Shown one piece after another: positions 17,876-25,911 of a stretch of DNA of 64,000 bases. Made by a program: the position numbers and the translations under genes. Position 1 is the stretch's first letter, and each line of letters opens with the position of its first letter. The notes under the pieces are model-generated. The model was given only the letters and a program-made list of their open reading frames with translations. It was not told the origin of the DNA and did not search any database. The DNA is from Candidatus Aalborgiella aggregata (GTDB lineage: Bacteria; Pseudomonadota; Gammaproteobacteria; Burkholderiales; Burkholderiaceae_C), in assembly GCA_016705065.1 (NCBI GenBank), contig JADIYY010000003.1:124001-188000 (forward strand), in the 5' to 3' direction.

Positions 17876-19205
17876 CAGCAGTGGAGGTTGGTAACGTGCC
17901 ATGGTTAGTTGCTCCAAATGTGCCAGTCGTCAAGCTGGCAATTGAACCGTTTGCGGCAGTTAAATTGGTCGCCCCAATGGTCGCAGCGCTCAGGCTGGTG
18001 ATGGTGCCTGTGGCTGCAGTCAGGTTCGTCGTTGATGTTTCAACTGCCGTCAGGTTTGAAGCAGCAATAGTTCCAGCTCCCAAGCTACTTGCGCCAATTG
18101 AATTCGCGGCTATTGTTCCAGATGTCAACCTCGTTAAAAAGGTATCCACAGCCGTTAGGTTGGTCGCGTCAATGGTCGCCGCGCTCAGACTGGTGATTGT
18201 TCCATTTGTAGCAGTCAGATTTGTGGCGCTTGCATTTCCAGCCGTTATCCCACCAACGACCGCATTACCAATTAAAGCGTTAGAAGCGGTAACATTTGCA
18301 GTACTAACAGTACCAGCAGATAAACTGCCTACTGTCCCTGTTCCAGCACTCAAATTTGTCGCAGTCAAGTTGCTGGTATTAATCGTATTCGCATTCATGC
18401 TTGTTGCAAGAAGCGTGTTCACTGCAACCACATTCGCAGAAACATTACCCGCTGTTAGCGTGCCTGTAGAGGCGTTGGCGGCAGTTAAACTTGTTGCATT
18501 AACCGTACCAGCCGTAACGCTGCCAGCAGTCAAGCTAGAAATTGAACCGTTTGCCGCTGTCAGGTTCGTGATCGTACCGTTGACCGCTGTGAGATTTGTG
18601 ATCGTACCGTTCGCAGCAGTCAGGTTGGTGATCGTACCGTTAGCTGCGGTCAAATTAGTAATCGTGCCGTTTACGGCTGTCAATCTGGTTATGGAGCCGT
18701 TGGCTGCAGACAGATTGGTGATCGTGCCGTTTGCAGCTGTGAGGTTGGTGATCGTACCATTGGCAGTCGTCAGATTTGTCGCGCTGATTGTTCCAGCTGT
18801 AACGCTGCCAACAGTCAAATTGGTGGCAGATCCGTTGACTGCGGTCAGGTTGGTTACGCCTAATGTTCCTGTGGTTATGCTTCCAGTCGTTAAATTTGTT
18901 GATGACAGATTCGTTGCAGTCGCATTGGTTGCACGGAACGTGCCTGCTGTTAGGTTTGTTGAGCTAATCGTCAATGCACTTAAACTACCTAGAGTACCTG
19001 ATGCATTCGTTGTACAGTCGGCCCCCCCGACGAAGGGCACGCCGTTACCACACATCACTACATTGGTGGTACCCGTTGCATAAGCCTGGGATGGCATCAT
19101 CGCCACCGGCAAGGTCATCACAAAGCCTGAACTCACCAATAAGGTCGCAAGGGTTTTGCTAATTTTGGTATTAACAATACGCTGGGTGGTGGTTACTTTC
19201 GTCAT
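17859..19205 (-). CDS. adhesin 1, N-terminal reading-frame segment (signal peptide and passenger)
   Basis: This is the intact 448-aa first segment. A long signal peptide (KTLATLLVSSGFVMTLPVAM, then a cleavage site near AYA-TG) leads into a low-complexity passenger rich in Asn, Thr, Ala and Gly. Perfect ten-residue units of the form TNLTAANGTI occupy residues ~155-235, followed by degenerate relatives such as SLSAGTVSTANVTASN. I count about 40 N-x-S/T sequons here. There is only one early cysteine pair (VMCGNG, ADCTTN). The segment ends in out-of-frame sequence near 17870. Confidence 0.7.
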   Translation of the reverse strand: MTKVTTTQRIVNTKISKTLATLLVSSGFVMTLPVAMMPSQAYATGTTNVVMCGNGVPFVGGADCTTNASGTLGSLSALTISSTNLTAGTFRATNATATNLSSTNLTTGSITTGTLGVTNLTAVNGSATNLTVGSVTAGTISATNLTTANGTITNLTAANGTITNLSAANGSITRLTAVNGTITNLTAANGTITNLTAANGTITNLTAVNGTITNLTAANGSISSLTAGSVTAGTVNATSLTAANASTGTLTAGNVSANVVAVNTLLATSMNANTINTSNLTATNLSAGTGTVGSLSAGTVSTANVTASNALIGNAVVGGITAGNASATNLTATNGTITSLSAATIDATNLTAVDTFLTRLTSGTIAANSIGASSLGAGTIAASNLTAVETSTTNLTAATGTITSLSAATIGATNLTAANGSIASLTTGTFGATNHGTLPTSTAVTPST

Positions 19206-19463
19206 ATCTGCTCCTTGCAATATCCTGTTTTCTAAATTTGCTTACATTTGCACGCCAAAATTCATGCACTTTAAGCAATCATTTTTACGCAACTTAAGAA
19301 TATCTTAACAAGTTATTCCACGAATGTGTGAAATATTACAAATTTAATAGGGTCTTGAGCAAATTAAATGAGACCAACGCAACAATAAGCACTACTTTTT
19401 GCGATGCATATATCAGGGTTTACACTTAGCTCTATCGCTTTTACTTGATAGATTGAGCGTGAT

Positions 19464-19681
19464 TTACTTAATCCACAAACGTATCGCATCCCATGCTTTA
19501 CCCAATATCCATGCTTGTTGGACGGTATCCAGAGCTACCAAAGGGATGTCCAGCACGCTTTGTTGGTCCAAGCCCACTTTGAGGACACCCAGTTGTTGCC
19601 CTTTACTGATGGGTCCTAGCAAAAGCTCAGGTTGGGATATGCTGGTTTTGATGCGGTTGGTGTATTGGGTAAATCACTATT
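19464..19681 (-). pseudogene. detached 3' end of a D-Ala-D-Ala carboxypeptidase gene
   Basis: About 218 bp are close to 90% identical by eye, without indels, to the 3' end of the full dac gene at 29156-29370. The fragment keeps the frame and the same C-terminus (DAIRLWIK, stop). It covers only the C-terminal PBP5-type domain and lacks the catalytic part and any start. Similarity starts at the stop codon and fades near 19681. Like the full gene, it sits ~255-285 bp upstream of an adhesin gene. It is a duplication or recombination scar. Confidence 0.88.
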
Positions 19682-19745
19682 GTTTGAGAAAGTACGGAAA
19701 AGACACGAACACCCCTTAGAGATGAAGAGGCTACTCATTCAATAA

Positions 19746-20429
19746 TTAAGCTTTGAATGCTGGTTTTTTGTTGCGCAGACTCTCAGCCAATAATGCAGGG
19801 TTTAAGTTAGCATCGTTGTACATCTTGAATTGGCGATAAACTTGAAACCAAGCGTGCCCATTTTTAGTATCAGCAAGCAAACGGTCAAGGCAACTCGCTA
19901 AATCTGTACGCTGCTGCACCAGTCGAGCACACTTGTCTGTGCATACTTTGCGATGTGCATCTGTGGCATCTTGGCGCTGGCTTTGCAATTTCATGGCATG
20001 AATTTTGAGTGAAAGTATCGAAAGTCGATCGATCATGCTGCCTGCTGTTTCACTGTTCAAGCGCGCAGTTGTAGACGGACGTATCACGGGCGAATCACTT
20101 CTTGCACTGGCTGGCGTTACCAGACCAAGTGCTAAAAGCAAACACTCATCGATACGCTCAATCGCATCATTGCGACTTTGATTATGCCGATCAATCGCAC
20201 GCTTATTAGCGACAATCTCAGCATCTGGTACGCAAGTACGACGCGCCAAATCCTCTTGTGACCATAATAGACAGTTGTGCAAATGGTTTTCCGCAACCCA
20301 ATATTGAACTTCGTCTAAGCCGTGTTGTTTTGCAGGATCTGAGCCATTCGCTTGAACGCTCGACCCAAAAGTTTTAGCCAAACTATTATCGTGGTATTTG
20401 GTGATAGTTTGACTTGTTAAGAGTGTCAT
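19746..20429 (-). CDS. DUF4254 family protein
   Basis: A 227-aa protein with the DUF4254 pattern NHLHNCLLWSQEDLARRTCV followed by NKRAIDRHNQSRNDAIERID. The family is mostly helical, of unknown biochemical function, and is commonly found beside surface-polysaccharide and glycosylation genes. It overlaps the GT9-like TPR gene by four bases (ATGA), so it is the last gene of the five-gene operon that starts with DUF2827. No signal peptide is present, so it should act in the cytoplasm. Confidence 0.75.
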   Translation of the reverse strand: MTLLTSQTITKYHDNSLAKTFGSSVQANGSDPAKQHGLDEVQYWVAENHLHNCLLWSQEDLARRTCVPDAEIVANKRAIDRHNQSRNDAIERIDECLLLALGLVTPASARSDSPVIRPSTTARLNSETAGSMIDRLSILSLKIHAMKLQSQRQDATDAHRKVCTDKCARLVQQRTDLASCLDRLLADTKNGHAWFQVYRQFKMYNDANLNPALLAESLRNKKPAFKA

Positions 20430-23278
20430 GCTTGTATTTGATTTTTAAAGCTTATTAGTTCATTTGCTACATGATTGATGACTGTGTCCCAGTCACCATC
20501 GTGATCTTGTCTAAATAAGCGGTCATGCGGATACCAAAGGCTATCAGCACGCCCCCAACCCCAGCGCCAATCACAAGTGCGAATAACCAGACGCCAAGTT
20601 GGAATGCCCAAGGCGCCAGACAGATGGGCATAAGAAGTATCAATACTGATAACCAAATCCAGATGTGCCATCAATGCTGCCACGTCAGCAAAGTCATCCG
20701 TAAATTCACTCATGTCAATCAATGAAAGCTCAGGCACCTCGCTGGCTTGTTTTGCAAACTGCCGACTTTGCAGACTGAAAAATTGAACGCCCAACGTCTT
20801 ACCGACTGTAGCCAAAGGCAGCAATTTTACCAACTCGATACTCCTAGCTCTGGCGTTTTCGTCCCCTAAACTTCCGCACCACGCCAAACCGACCCGCAAT
20901 TTGGGGGATGCTTTCGCGGGCAACTTTACATATGCCGTTTGATTTAAGTGCTTGGCCATTGCAGCGACACGTTTTGGATCAGGAAACAGGTATGCTTGTC
21001 TATGAAAGTCAGTAGTTTTACGCCGCAATTGTTGTCCCAAACTTAGCATGGAAATCTGAAAATCAACAGATCCCAACTCCTTGACAATTGAGCGCGTCCA
21101 TGCCGGTAACGTCATATGCCAATCTTGCGTGTTACCACGTGGATGCGGGAACACAACTATCGTTGGAAATGAAAATTGCATCAACGCTACCAATGATGGT
21201 ACGCACGCCAATGCGACGCGCCCACCCATGTCCACCAAATCTGTGAGCATAGAGGCGTGCATGATTTCATCACCAATACCTTGCTCTGCGTGAACCACGA
21301 TCGTGCACCCCTTGAGTGGTTGCCCCGTCCAAACAGGCCATGGCAAAGGGCAAAGATGCAACTTCTCCCATCCAAATATGGCATGTCTGGCCTCATGATA
21401 ATCCCAGCCTCGTGCCAATCGCGCATCTGTTTGCTCCTTGGATGACCCCACGGAAAATCCTTCCGTCAAAAGCTGCATCGCATATTCCCACTGCACACGT
21501 GGACTATTATCAGAAGTACTCAGGGCCTTTTCAAAGTAAGGGCGTGCTTGGTCAAACTCACGTCGATTCAACCACATCAGTGCGAGATTAAGGTCTGCCT
21601 GGAAATCATCTGCTACAGATTTTTCTGGCATTGTCGGTGCCATATTCTTTATTGCACTGGTTGTTTGTTGTAATCGCTCCTCTAAAGCATCTGCCAACGC
21701 ATCAACAACTGGAGCCCAATCGCCATTCGCAGATTGGTGAAAGTAACGCGTATTTGAATACCAATAACTATGACTGCGCAAATGACCGTGTCGCCAGTCT
21801 GCGCGGCTCATGAGTGGCACCCAAGTCTCTTTACCCATTGCGCCGGCCAAGTGCGCGATGGAGGTATCCACGCTGATGACCAGATCAAGATTCTGAATCA
21901 GTGCCGCAGTCTCAAAAAAGTCTGTTTGCTGCTCACTAAAGTCGAAAATATCCAGCTTGGGAGCCAAAGCAGCCTCATGGCCTCTCTCCCTATTTTGCAA
22001 ACTGACAAAGCGCAGATGAGGAACCAAATGCGCCAATCGCTCAAACATTTGCACAGGAATACTGCGTTGCTGACTCCAACGAACAAACTTGTCATTTACC
22101 GGTGCTGGGTTGCTGCCCCACATTAACCCTACCCGCAAAACTGGTCTGGCGGGTTCAGTCGTGCCTCTAGCGCTCGTCGGCATCTTGGGTGGCTCCATCA
22201 ACTCAAGCTGATCTGCATACCACTTCGCCCGCTGCGAATCTGCAAAGAGATAGGGCAACTGCCCCAACTTAAAGTCGTCCAGTTTGCGCCTAAAAAGCAC
22301 GGCTAAGTTTCCAATGGGCACCTGCCAATTGATCGCGCCAAACTCAGATACGTCTAACGCTGCACTTCCTACTCGATGAGGTCGTACCACGGCATCAGGG
22401 AAACACATAGAGAAAAGTTGAACCAGTGGCGGCTTGACTGCCAGAATGATGCGGCTTTGTGATTGACGCGCAGAAGCGAGCACCTCGGGCAAAAGCGATG
22501 CAAACATCATTTCATCCCCAAGACCCTGCTCCCCGTGCACCAGCAAAGTACTGCCACGCGTCAACTGCCCGTGCCAAAGCGGTATGTCAAATGGGTGGCA
22601 AAACACGCTGTTACGCCCCCCAGCTTGGAACCTACGTTCATAGTTTGCAAAACCTTGCTCAAAACGTTCCCGAGAAAGCAAAAATAAAGCGTACTCCCAC
22701 CGCGTCAGTGCGTCTGGCATATCCGATGCGCCTAGCTCCCGAATAAAATGGGCTTCCGCCTTATCATCCCATCCTAATGCGCCATAGGTAACCGCCAAGC
22801 GGTGATGTAATGCTGGGTAATTCCCGCCATTCGCTGCAAACCGCTCAAGCAATACGGCTGCAAGATCAAAATGTTCTGCCAAACGTAACATTTCACCATA
22901 ATTCCACAACGCATTTTGATGATCAGGCTCCTGCCTCAAACAGACCTGATAGTGAATAGCCGCTTCATTTTCACGACCCCGCAGATTCAAATCAACGGCA
23001 AGGTTGTAACGATATAAAGGTTGATAGGGGTCAATTTGCACCGCCATTTGCGCATGCGACAAGGCCAAATCGTACATGCCTGCATCATTCGCTGCCAATC
23101 GCCCAGCTGCATAGCTCGCAAGGTGATGTGCCTTTGCATGCATAGGCGCTATCGCCAAAATATCATTGCAGCAAGCCAGAGCATCAGCCCACGCCATCAA
23201 CTCTATGAGACGTAGTGCCTTTGCTATGCCTGCATCTAGGACATCATTTGCTTCGGGAGTGACGGTCGCTGTCGTCAT
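20426..23278 (-). CDS. TPR protein with two tandem GT9-like glycosyltransferase modules
   Basis: A 950-aa cytoplasmic protein. N-terminal TPRs (~1-150) are followed by two similar modules. Module 1 has GEQGLGDEMMFASLLPEV (~250) and VISVDTSIAHLAGAMG (~470). Module 2 has AEQGIGDEIMHASMLTDL (~668) and VISIDTSYAHLSGALG (~880). These resemble the N-terminal G-x-GD loop and the C-terminal D-S/T-x-x-x-H-L motif of heptosyltransferase-like GT9 enzymes. Short TPR-like stretches separate the modules. The start at 23278 gives an ATGA overlap with the upstream methyltransferase and is preferred over 23338. Sugar donor and acceptor are unknown. Confidence 0.8.
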   Translation of the reverse strand: MTTATVTPEANDVLDAGIAKALRLIELMAWADALACCNDILAIAPMHAKAHHLASYAAGRLAANDAGMYDLALSHAQMAVQIDPYQPLYRYNLAVDLNLRGRENEAAIHYQVCLRQEPDHQNALWNYGEMLRLAEHFDLAAVLLERFAANGGNYPALHHRLAVTYGALGWDDKAEAHFIRELGASDMPDALTRWEYALFLLSRERFEQGFANYERRFQAGGRNSVFCHPFDIPLWHGQLTRGSTLLVHGEQGLGDEMMFASLLPEVLASARQSQSRIILAVKPPLVQLFSMCFPDAVVRPHRVGSAALDVSEFGAINWQVPIGNLAVLFRRKLDDFKLGQLPYLFADSQRAKWYADQLELMEPPKMPTSARGTTEPARPVLRVGLMWGSNPAPVNDKFVRWSQQRSIPVQMFERLAHLVPHLRFVSLQNRERGHEAALAPKLDIFDFSEQQTDFFETAALIQNLDLVISVDTSIAHLAGAMGKETWVPLMSRADWRHGHLRSHSYWYSNTRYFHQSANGDWAPVVDALADALEERLQQTTSAIKNMAPTMPEKSVADDFQADLNLALMWLNRREFDQARPYFEKALSTSDNSPRVQWEYAMQLLTEGFSVGSSKEQTDARLARGWDYHEARHAIFGWEKLHLCPLPWPVWTGQPLKGCTIVVHAEQGIGDEIMHASMLTDLVDMGGRVALACVPSLVALMQFSFPTIVVFPHPRGNTQDWHMTLPAWTRSIVKELGSVDFQISMLSLGQQLRRKTTDFHRQAYLFPDPKRVAAMAKHLNQTAYVKLPAKASPKLRVGLAWCGSLGDENARARSIELVKLLPLATVGKTLGVQFFSLQSRQFAKQASEVPELSLIDMSEFTDDFADVAALMAHLDLVISIDTSYAHLSGALGIPTWRLVIRTCDWRWGWGRADSLWYPHDRLFRQDHDGDWDTVINHVANELISFKNQIQA

Positions 23279-23877
23279 AAATTTGATTCTGTCTTGCGAA
23301 CTTTTAGCAAAAACCGGCTTTGGGTGATCACGTTGCATTGATGCAGCATTGCATCGTTTAGTTGCTCCGGTGAAATATGTCCAGCATTGAGGCGCTTAAG
23401 CCAACGTTCTTCGATATCGTGTTGCACACTTTCAGTCACAAAATCAACCCCGCAATACAAGGCCAGCGGCGTATTGGCGTAGCCACTTTTAACCCATGAC
23501 TCGCACAGCTGCTTATCAAAAAGCGACAAACCCAAAGGCGTGACAGGTCGCACATGTGTCGGGTCAGAATAGAAATTGTCATGTCTATGGTGGGGCACAA
23601 TGACATGGACGCTAGCACCATGACGACACACGCGGTATAGCTGTTGCATGATGCCAATAAACACTTGCGGCTCGCGACCTAGATGCTCCAGTACATGAAT
23701 CAGCTGAACCTCATCCACACTGTTATCCGCCCAGGGCCACGGAGTAAGCTCTAAATTCACCACTTGGTCAGGCTGGCAATCGGGCACTGAATCAACATTG
23801 ATATAACCAGGAATGCGCTTGAAACCGCAGCCTAAATTGAGTTTGATGGGTTCAAGGCGACTAGAAAGATCGGACAT
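23275..23877 (-). CDS. class I SAM-dependent methyltransferase (adhesin-linked, copy B)
   Basis: A 200-aa methyltransferase with SAM motif KLNLGCGFKRIPGYINVD near the N-terminus, then PWPWADNSVDEVQLIHVLEH and the strand ASVHVIVPHH. It resembles the enzyme at 13221-13748, especially in the W-P-W-x-D-N-S-V-D segment. It overlaps the following TPR-GT gene by ATGA, so the two are co-translated. It may methylate a sugar or a lipid-linked intermediate, but the substrate is not inferable. Confidence 0.82.
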   Translation of the reverse strand: MSDLSSRLEPIKLNLGCGFKRIPGYINVDSVPDCQPDQVVNLELTPWPWADNSVDEVQLIHVLEHLGREPQVFIGIMQQLYRVCRHGASVHVIVPHHRHDNFYSDPTHVRPVTPLGLSLFDKQLCESWVKSGYANTPLALYCGVDFVTESVQHDIEERWLKRLNAGHISPEQLNDAMLHQCNVITQSRFLLKVRKTESNL

Positions 23878-23920
23878 GGTATTTCATTGGATATTTGGAA
23901 TTTGGCACAAGCATTCACCG

Positions 23921-24622
23921 TCATTTGGTTGCAGTAGCAGGGCGTAATTTTGGCTCAAACTTTAAAGGCGTGTGCTTCGAATCTCGTTGTATTTGTGCGT
24001 CTAATACTTCAGCCACATACAGTGCGCCGGCACCCGTAAACATGATTTCCCCCACCGCCCTGACATCTTGTGTTCCATCGTTACCAAAATTCACACGAAC
24101 GGAAATACCAATACCCATGCTAATGGGGTATTTGGACTGGACGAGGAACTGATTGGACGCGTCCATCGTGACATTGTGCGTGCCTGAAAGCGACAAGTTT
24201 GTAAACGACTGCACAGGAAACGGACCATCCCACAGTTGGACCTCTGTGATAACGGATGTCTTTGACTTAAATAATACATACACCCATTGCATAAAGTGTT
24301 TTTCTTGCACACCGACTTGGGTGGCTGGCAAGGGCACATGAAACCAAGCATTCGTTCCAGCAGGTGCCGTAAAGCTAGAACCCCAAGTCATGTGTCGTGT
24401 GCCGTCGCGTGACAATTGCAATGTGCTTTCTGGTACGAAAGCATTGCCGTGTACACGAATCAATGTTTCCTTACCTGTAGCATGTGCTGGACGACATATC
24501 AAACTCGCAATCAAAAGATAAGCCAACAAGCTTACGCCTAAAACTGTGAATGCTTTACCAAACCGATGCATTCGCTGGCGCATCACAAGTGGCAAAAGGT
24601 TAAAGTGCATTAAATAAATCAT
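23921..24622 (-). CDS. exported protein of unknown function in the glycosylation operon
   Basis: A 233-aa protein with a basic N-terminus and a hydrophobic segment (VLGVSLLAYLLIASLIC, residues ~28-44), followed by a possible cleavage site after PAHA. The mature part is beta-rich and begins with IRVHGNAFVPESTLQ, with WGSSFTAPAGTNAWFHVPLP next. The layout recalls small secreted domains of unknown function (perhaps DUF6623), but I do not recognise it firmly. It overlaps the DUF2827 gene by ATGA. Its export separates it from the cytoplasmic enzymes around it. Confidence 0.6.
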   Translation of the reverse strand: MIYLMHFNLLPLVMRQRMHRFGKAFTVLGVSLLAYLLIASLICRPAHATGKETLIRVHGNAFVPESTLQLSRDGTRHMTWGSSFTAPAGTNAWFHVPLPATQVGVQEKHFMQWVYVLFKSKTSVITEVQLWDGPFPVQSFTNLSLSGTHNVTMDASNQFLVQSKYPISMGIGISVRVNFGNDGTQDVRAVGEIMFTGAGALYVAEVLDAQIQRDSKHTPLKFEPKLRPATATK

Positions 24623-25746
24623 GTTGTAAAAAGTCCAACCAGCAAAGCATCATAAGCAGTCACCAAAGTCGGATTGTTGGGCAAATATTGTGCGATTGTC
24701 GCTCGACTTTGCTCACGGTAGGCCTCCCAACGTTCATCGTGCTTGTGTATCGCATGGGACAACATTTGTGCACCCTGCGCCACATCAAAACCTTCATAAT
24801 AGTAGCCCAAATCAGGGCACATATGCGAGTTATGTACCAAGGGGTAACCCAGCCAAGCCACCTCAAGCGTGAGGTTATTTAGCGGATTAAATATTTGGTG
24901 GCTGAGCACCACATCAGTGTGCATTGCCAAAAACCAAGGGGTGATGTACCTGTCTTCAAAATAACATTTGCCCTTCGTTGTGACGATTTGCAGGTGCTCA
25001 ATTAGCCCCAAAAACTCCTCATTTTCTCTGAAGTGCTGCGATCCTAAGACTGACATATAAGCAATATCGTGCGGTGATTGCCGGTATACCGTCTCCGCTA
25101 TCAGTAAAGGGTAAATAAATGTTTTCAATACATTGATATTTGGCTCAAAACAACTCAAACGTTTTGGCCCAGCACGGGGCCGATACTCGCCTTTGTCGAC
25201 AAGTTGTTGGGTCATTGCATAATCTTCTATGAACATGGGGTCCCAGACAAACGGCACTTGCTTAAGCTGCGCAGGGCTTAACTGGTGCAGCACCTGCAAA
25301 TAGGCATGATTGGCCTCCCACACCTGCGGAATCAACCACATTTGGTCAAACCCCACCAAGTGCACCGGCCGCGCGTCATGGCTCTTCTGATCAAAAATTA
25401 TGCGCTCCATCGATACAAAATACTCTGACCCCAAGCGAAATGACACCACTTTGGTACCGCGAGCTTTGAGCGCGTCCAGCGACTCCTGGCTGATAGCACC
25501 ACCCATCACCAACAACACATCCAGCTCGTCCTTCACCACATCGAACTGCAAAGTGGGGTACTGAAGCAAATCCCAAGGGATTTGCTTGGTTATAGGCACC
25601 GTTGATGTATTGACCAAAGTCACTTTATGGCGTTTTGGCGAAGCTTTTAACAGCTTAGCGAAGACAACCGCCGTTTGCTTGATGCCATTGCTCCAAATAG
25701 TCTCATCAGACTGGCGAAGCCCAATAGTGATACCGATATGCAACAT
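24619..25746 (-). CDS. DUF2827 family glycosyltransferase-like protein
   Basis: A 375-aa protein starting MLHIGITIGLRQSDETIWSN with the DUF2827 pattern NGIKQTAVVFAKLL, then LDVLLVMGGAISQESLDAL and KVVSFRLGSEYFVSMERI. The overall shape is that of a GT-B glycosyltransferase, but the family is uncharacterised to my knowledge. The start at 25746 has AGGAAG upstream and matches the family start; a 27-residue upstream extension is not supported. It is the first gene of a five-gene ATGA-coupled set downstream of adhesin 2 and its terminator. Confidence 0.8.
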   Translation of the reverse strand: MLHIGITIGLRQSDETIWSNGIKQTAVVFAKLLKASPKRHKVTLVNTSTVPITKQIPWDLLQYPTLQFDVVKDELDVLLVMGGAISQESLDALKARGTKVVSFRLGSEYFVSMERIIFDQKSHDARPVHLVGFDQMWLIPQVWEANHAYLQVLHQLSPAQLKQVPFVWDPMFIEDYAMTQQLVDKGEYRPRAGPKRLSCFEPNINVLKTFIYPLLIAETVYRQSPHDIAYMSVLGSQHFRENEEFLGLIEHLQIVTTKGKCYFEDRYITPWFLAMHTDVVLSHQIFNPLNNLTLEVAWLGYPLVHNSHMCPDLGYYYEGFDVAQGAQMLSHAIHKHDERWEAYREQSRATIAQYLPNNPTLVTAYDALLVGLFTT

Positions 25747-25824
25747 TGACTTCCTGTAAATTGAAGGTGACTTTGTGTGTATTGTTGCGTATTTATTGAC
25801 AGGCCCAACCGCGCATGACACATT

Positions 25825-25868
25825 CAAACTAAAAAACCAACAAGCAATGGTTTATTGCTTGTTGGTTT
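25825..25868 (-). terminator. terminator after adhesin 2
   Basis: A perfect 14-bp inverted repeat, AAACCAACAAGCAA (25834-25847) and its complement (25855-25868), has a 7-bp loop. On the minus strand it is followed by TTTTTTAG. It ends the adhesin 2 transcript 44 bp after the stop codon. Confidence 0.92.
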
Positions 25869-25911
25869 GACGGGGTATAAAGCTCTAAAAAGCTCTAATT
25901 GACAATAAAGC

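Larger units (their letters stand above)
16396..19205 (-). pseudogene. trimeric autotransporter adhesin 1, frame-broken in tandem repeats
   Basis: The locus as a whole encodes a YadA-type trimeric autotransporter: signal peptide, ~750-residue repeat passenger, neck and anchor. The frame breaks at three irregular repeat junctions, near 17866-17890, 17598-17612 and 17084-17092. Two other junctions, near 17244-17262 and 17417-17422, are irregular but keep frame. Each lies inside otherwise perfect 30-bp repeats, where short reads are hard to assemble, so misassembly is likely. If real, the gene is inactive or phase-switched by slippage. The passenger is almost entirely N-L-T and N-G-T sequons. 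The start at 19205 has GGAG upstream and avoids five extra residues. Confidence 0.75.

Noticed and set aside
17113..19083. A 656-codon plus-strand open frame over adhesin 1 (repeats of VIVPLAAVRL type)
   Set aside because: It is the antisense of 30-bp repeats. A stop-free unit repeated many times gives long open frames in several readings. The sense strand has signal peptide, neck and anchor.
25746..25827. Repeat-like string GCGTATTTATTG near 25788 as a further dispersed-repeat copy
   Set aside because: Only about 12 bases match and the TGCTATTAAATATATAGC half is absent.
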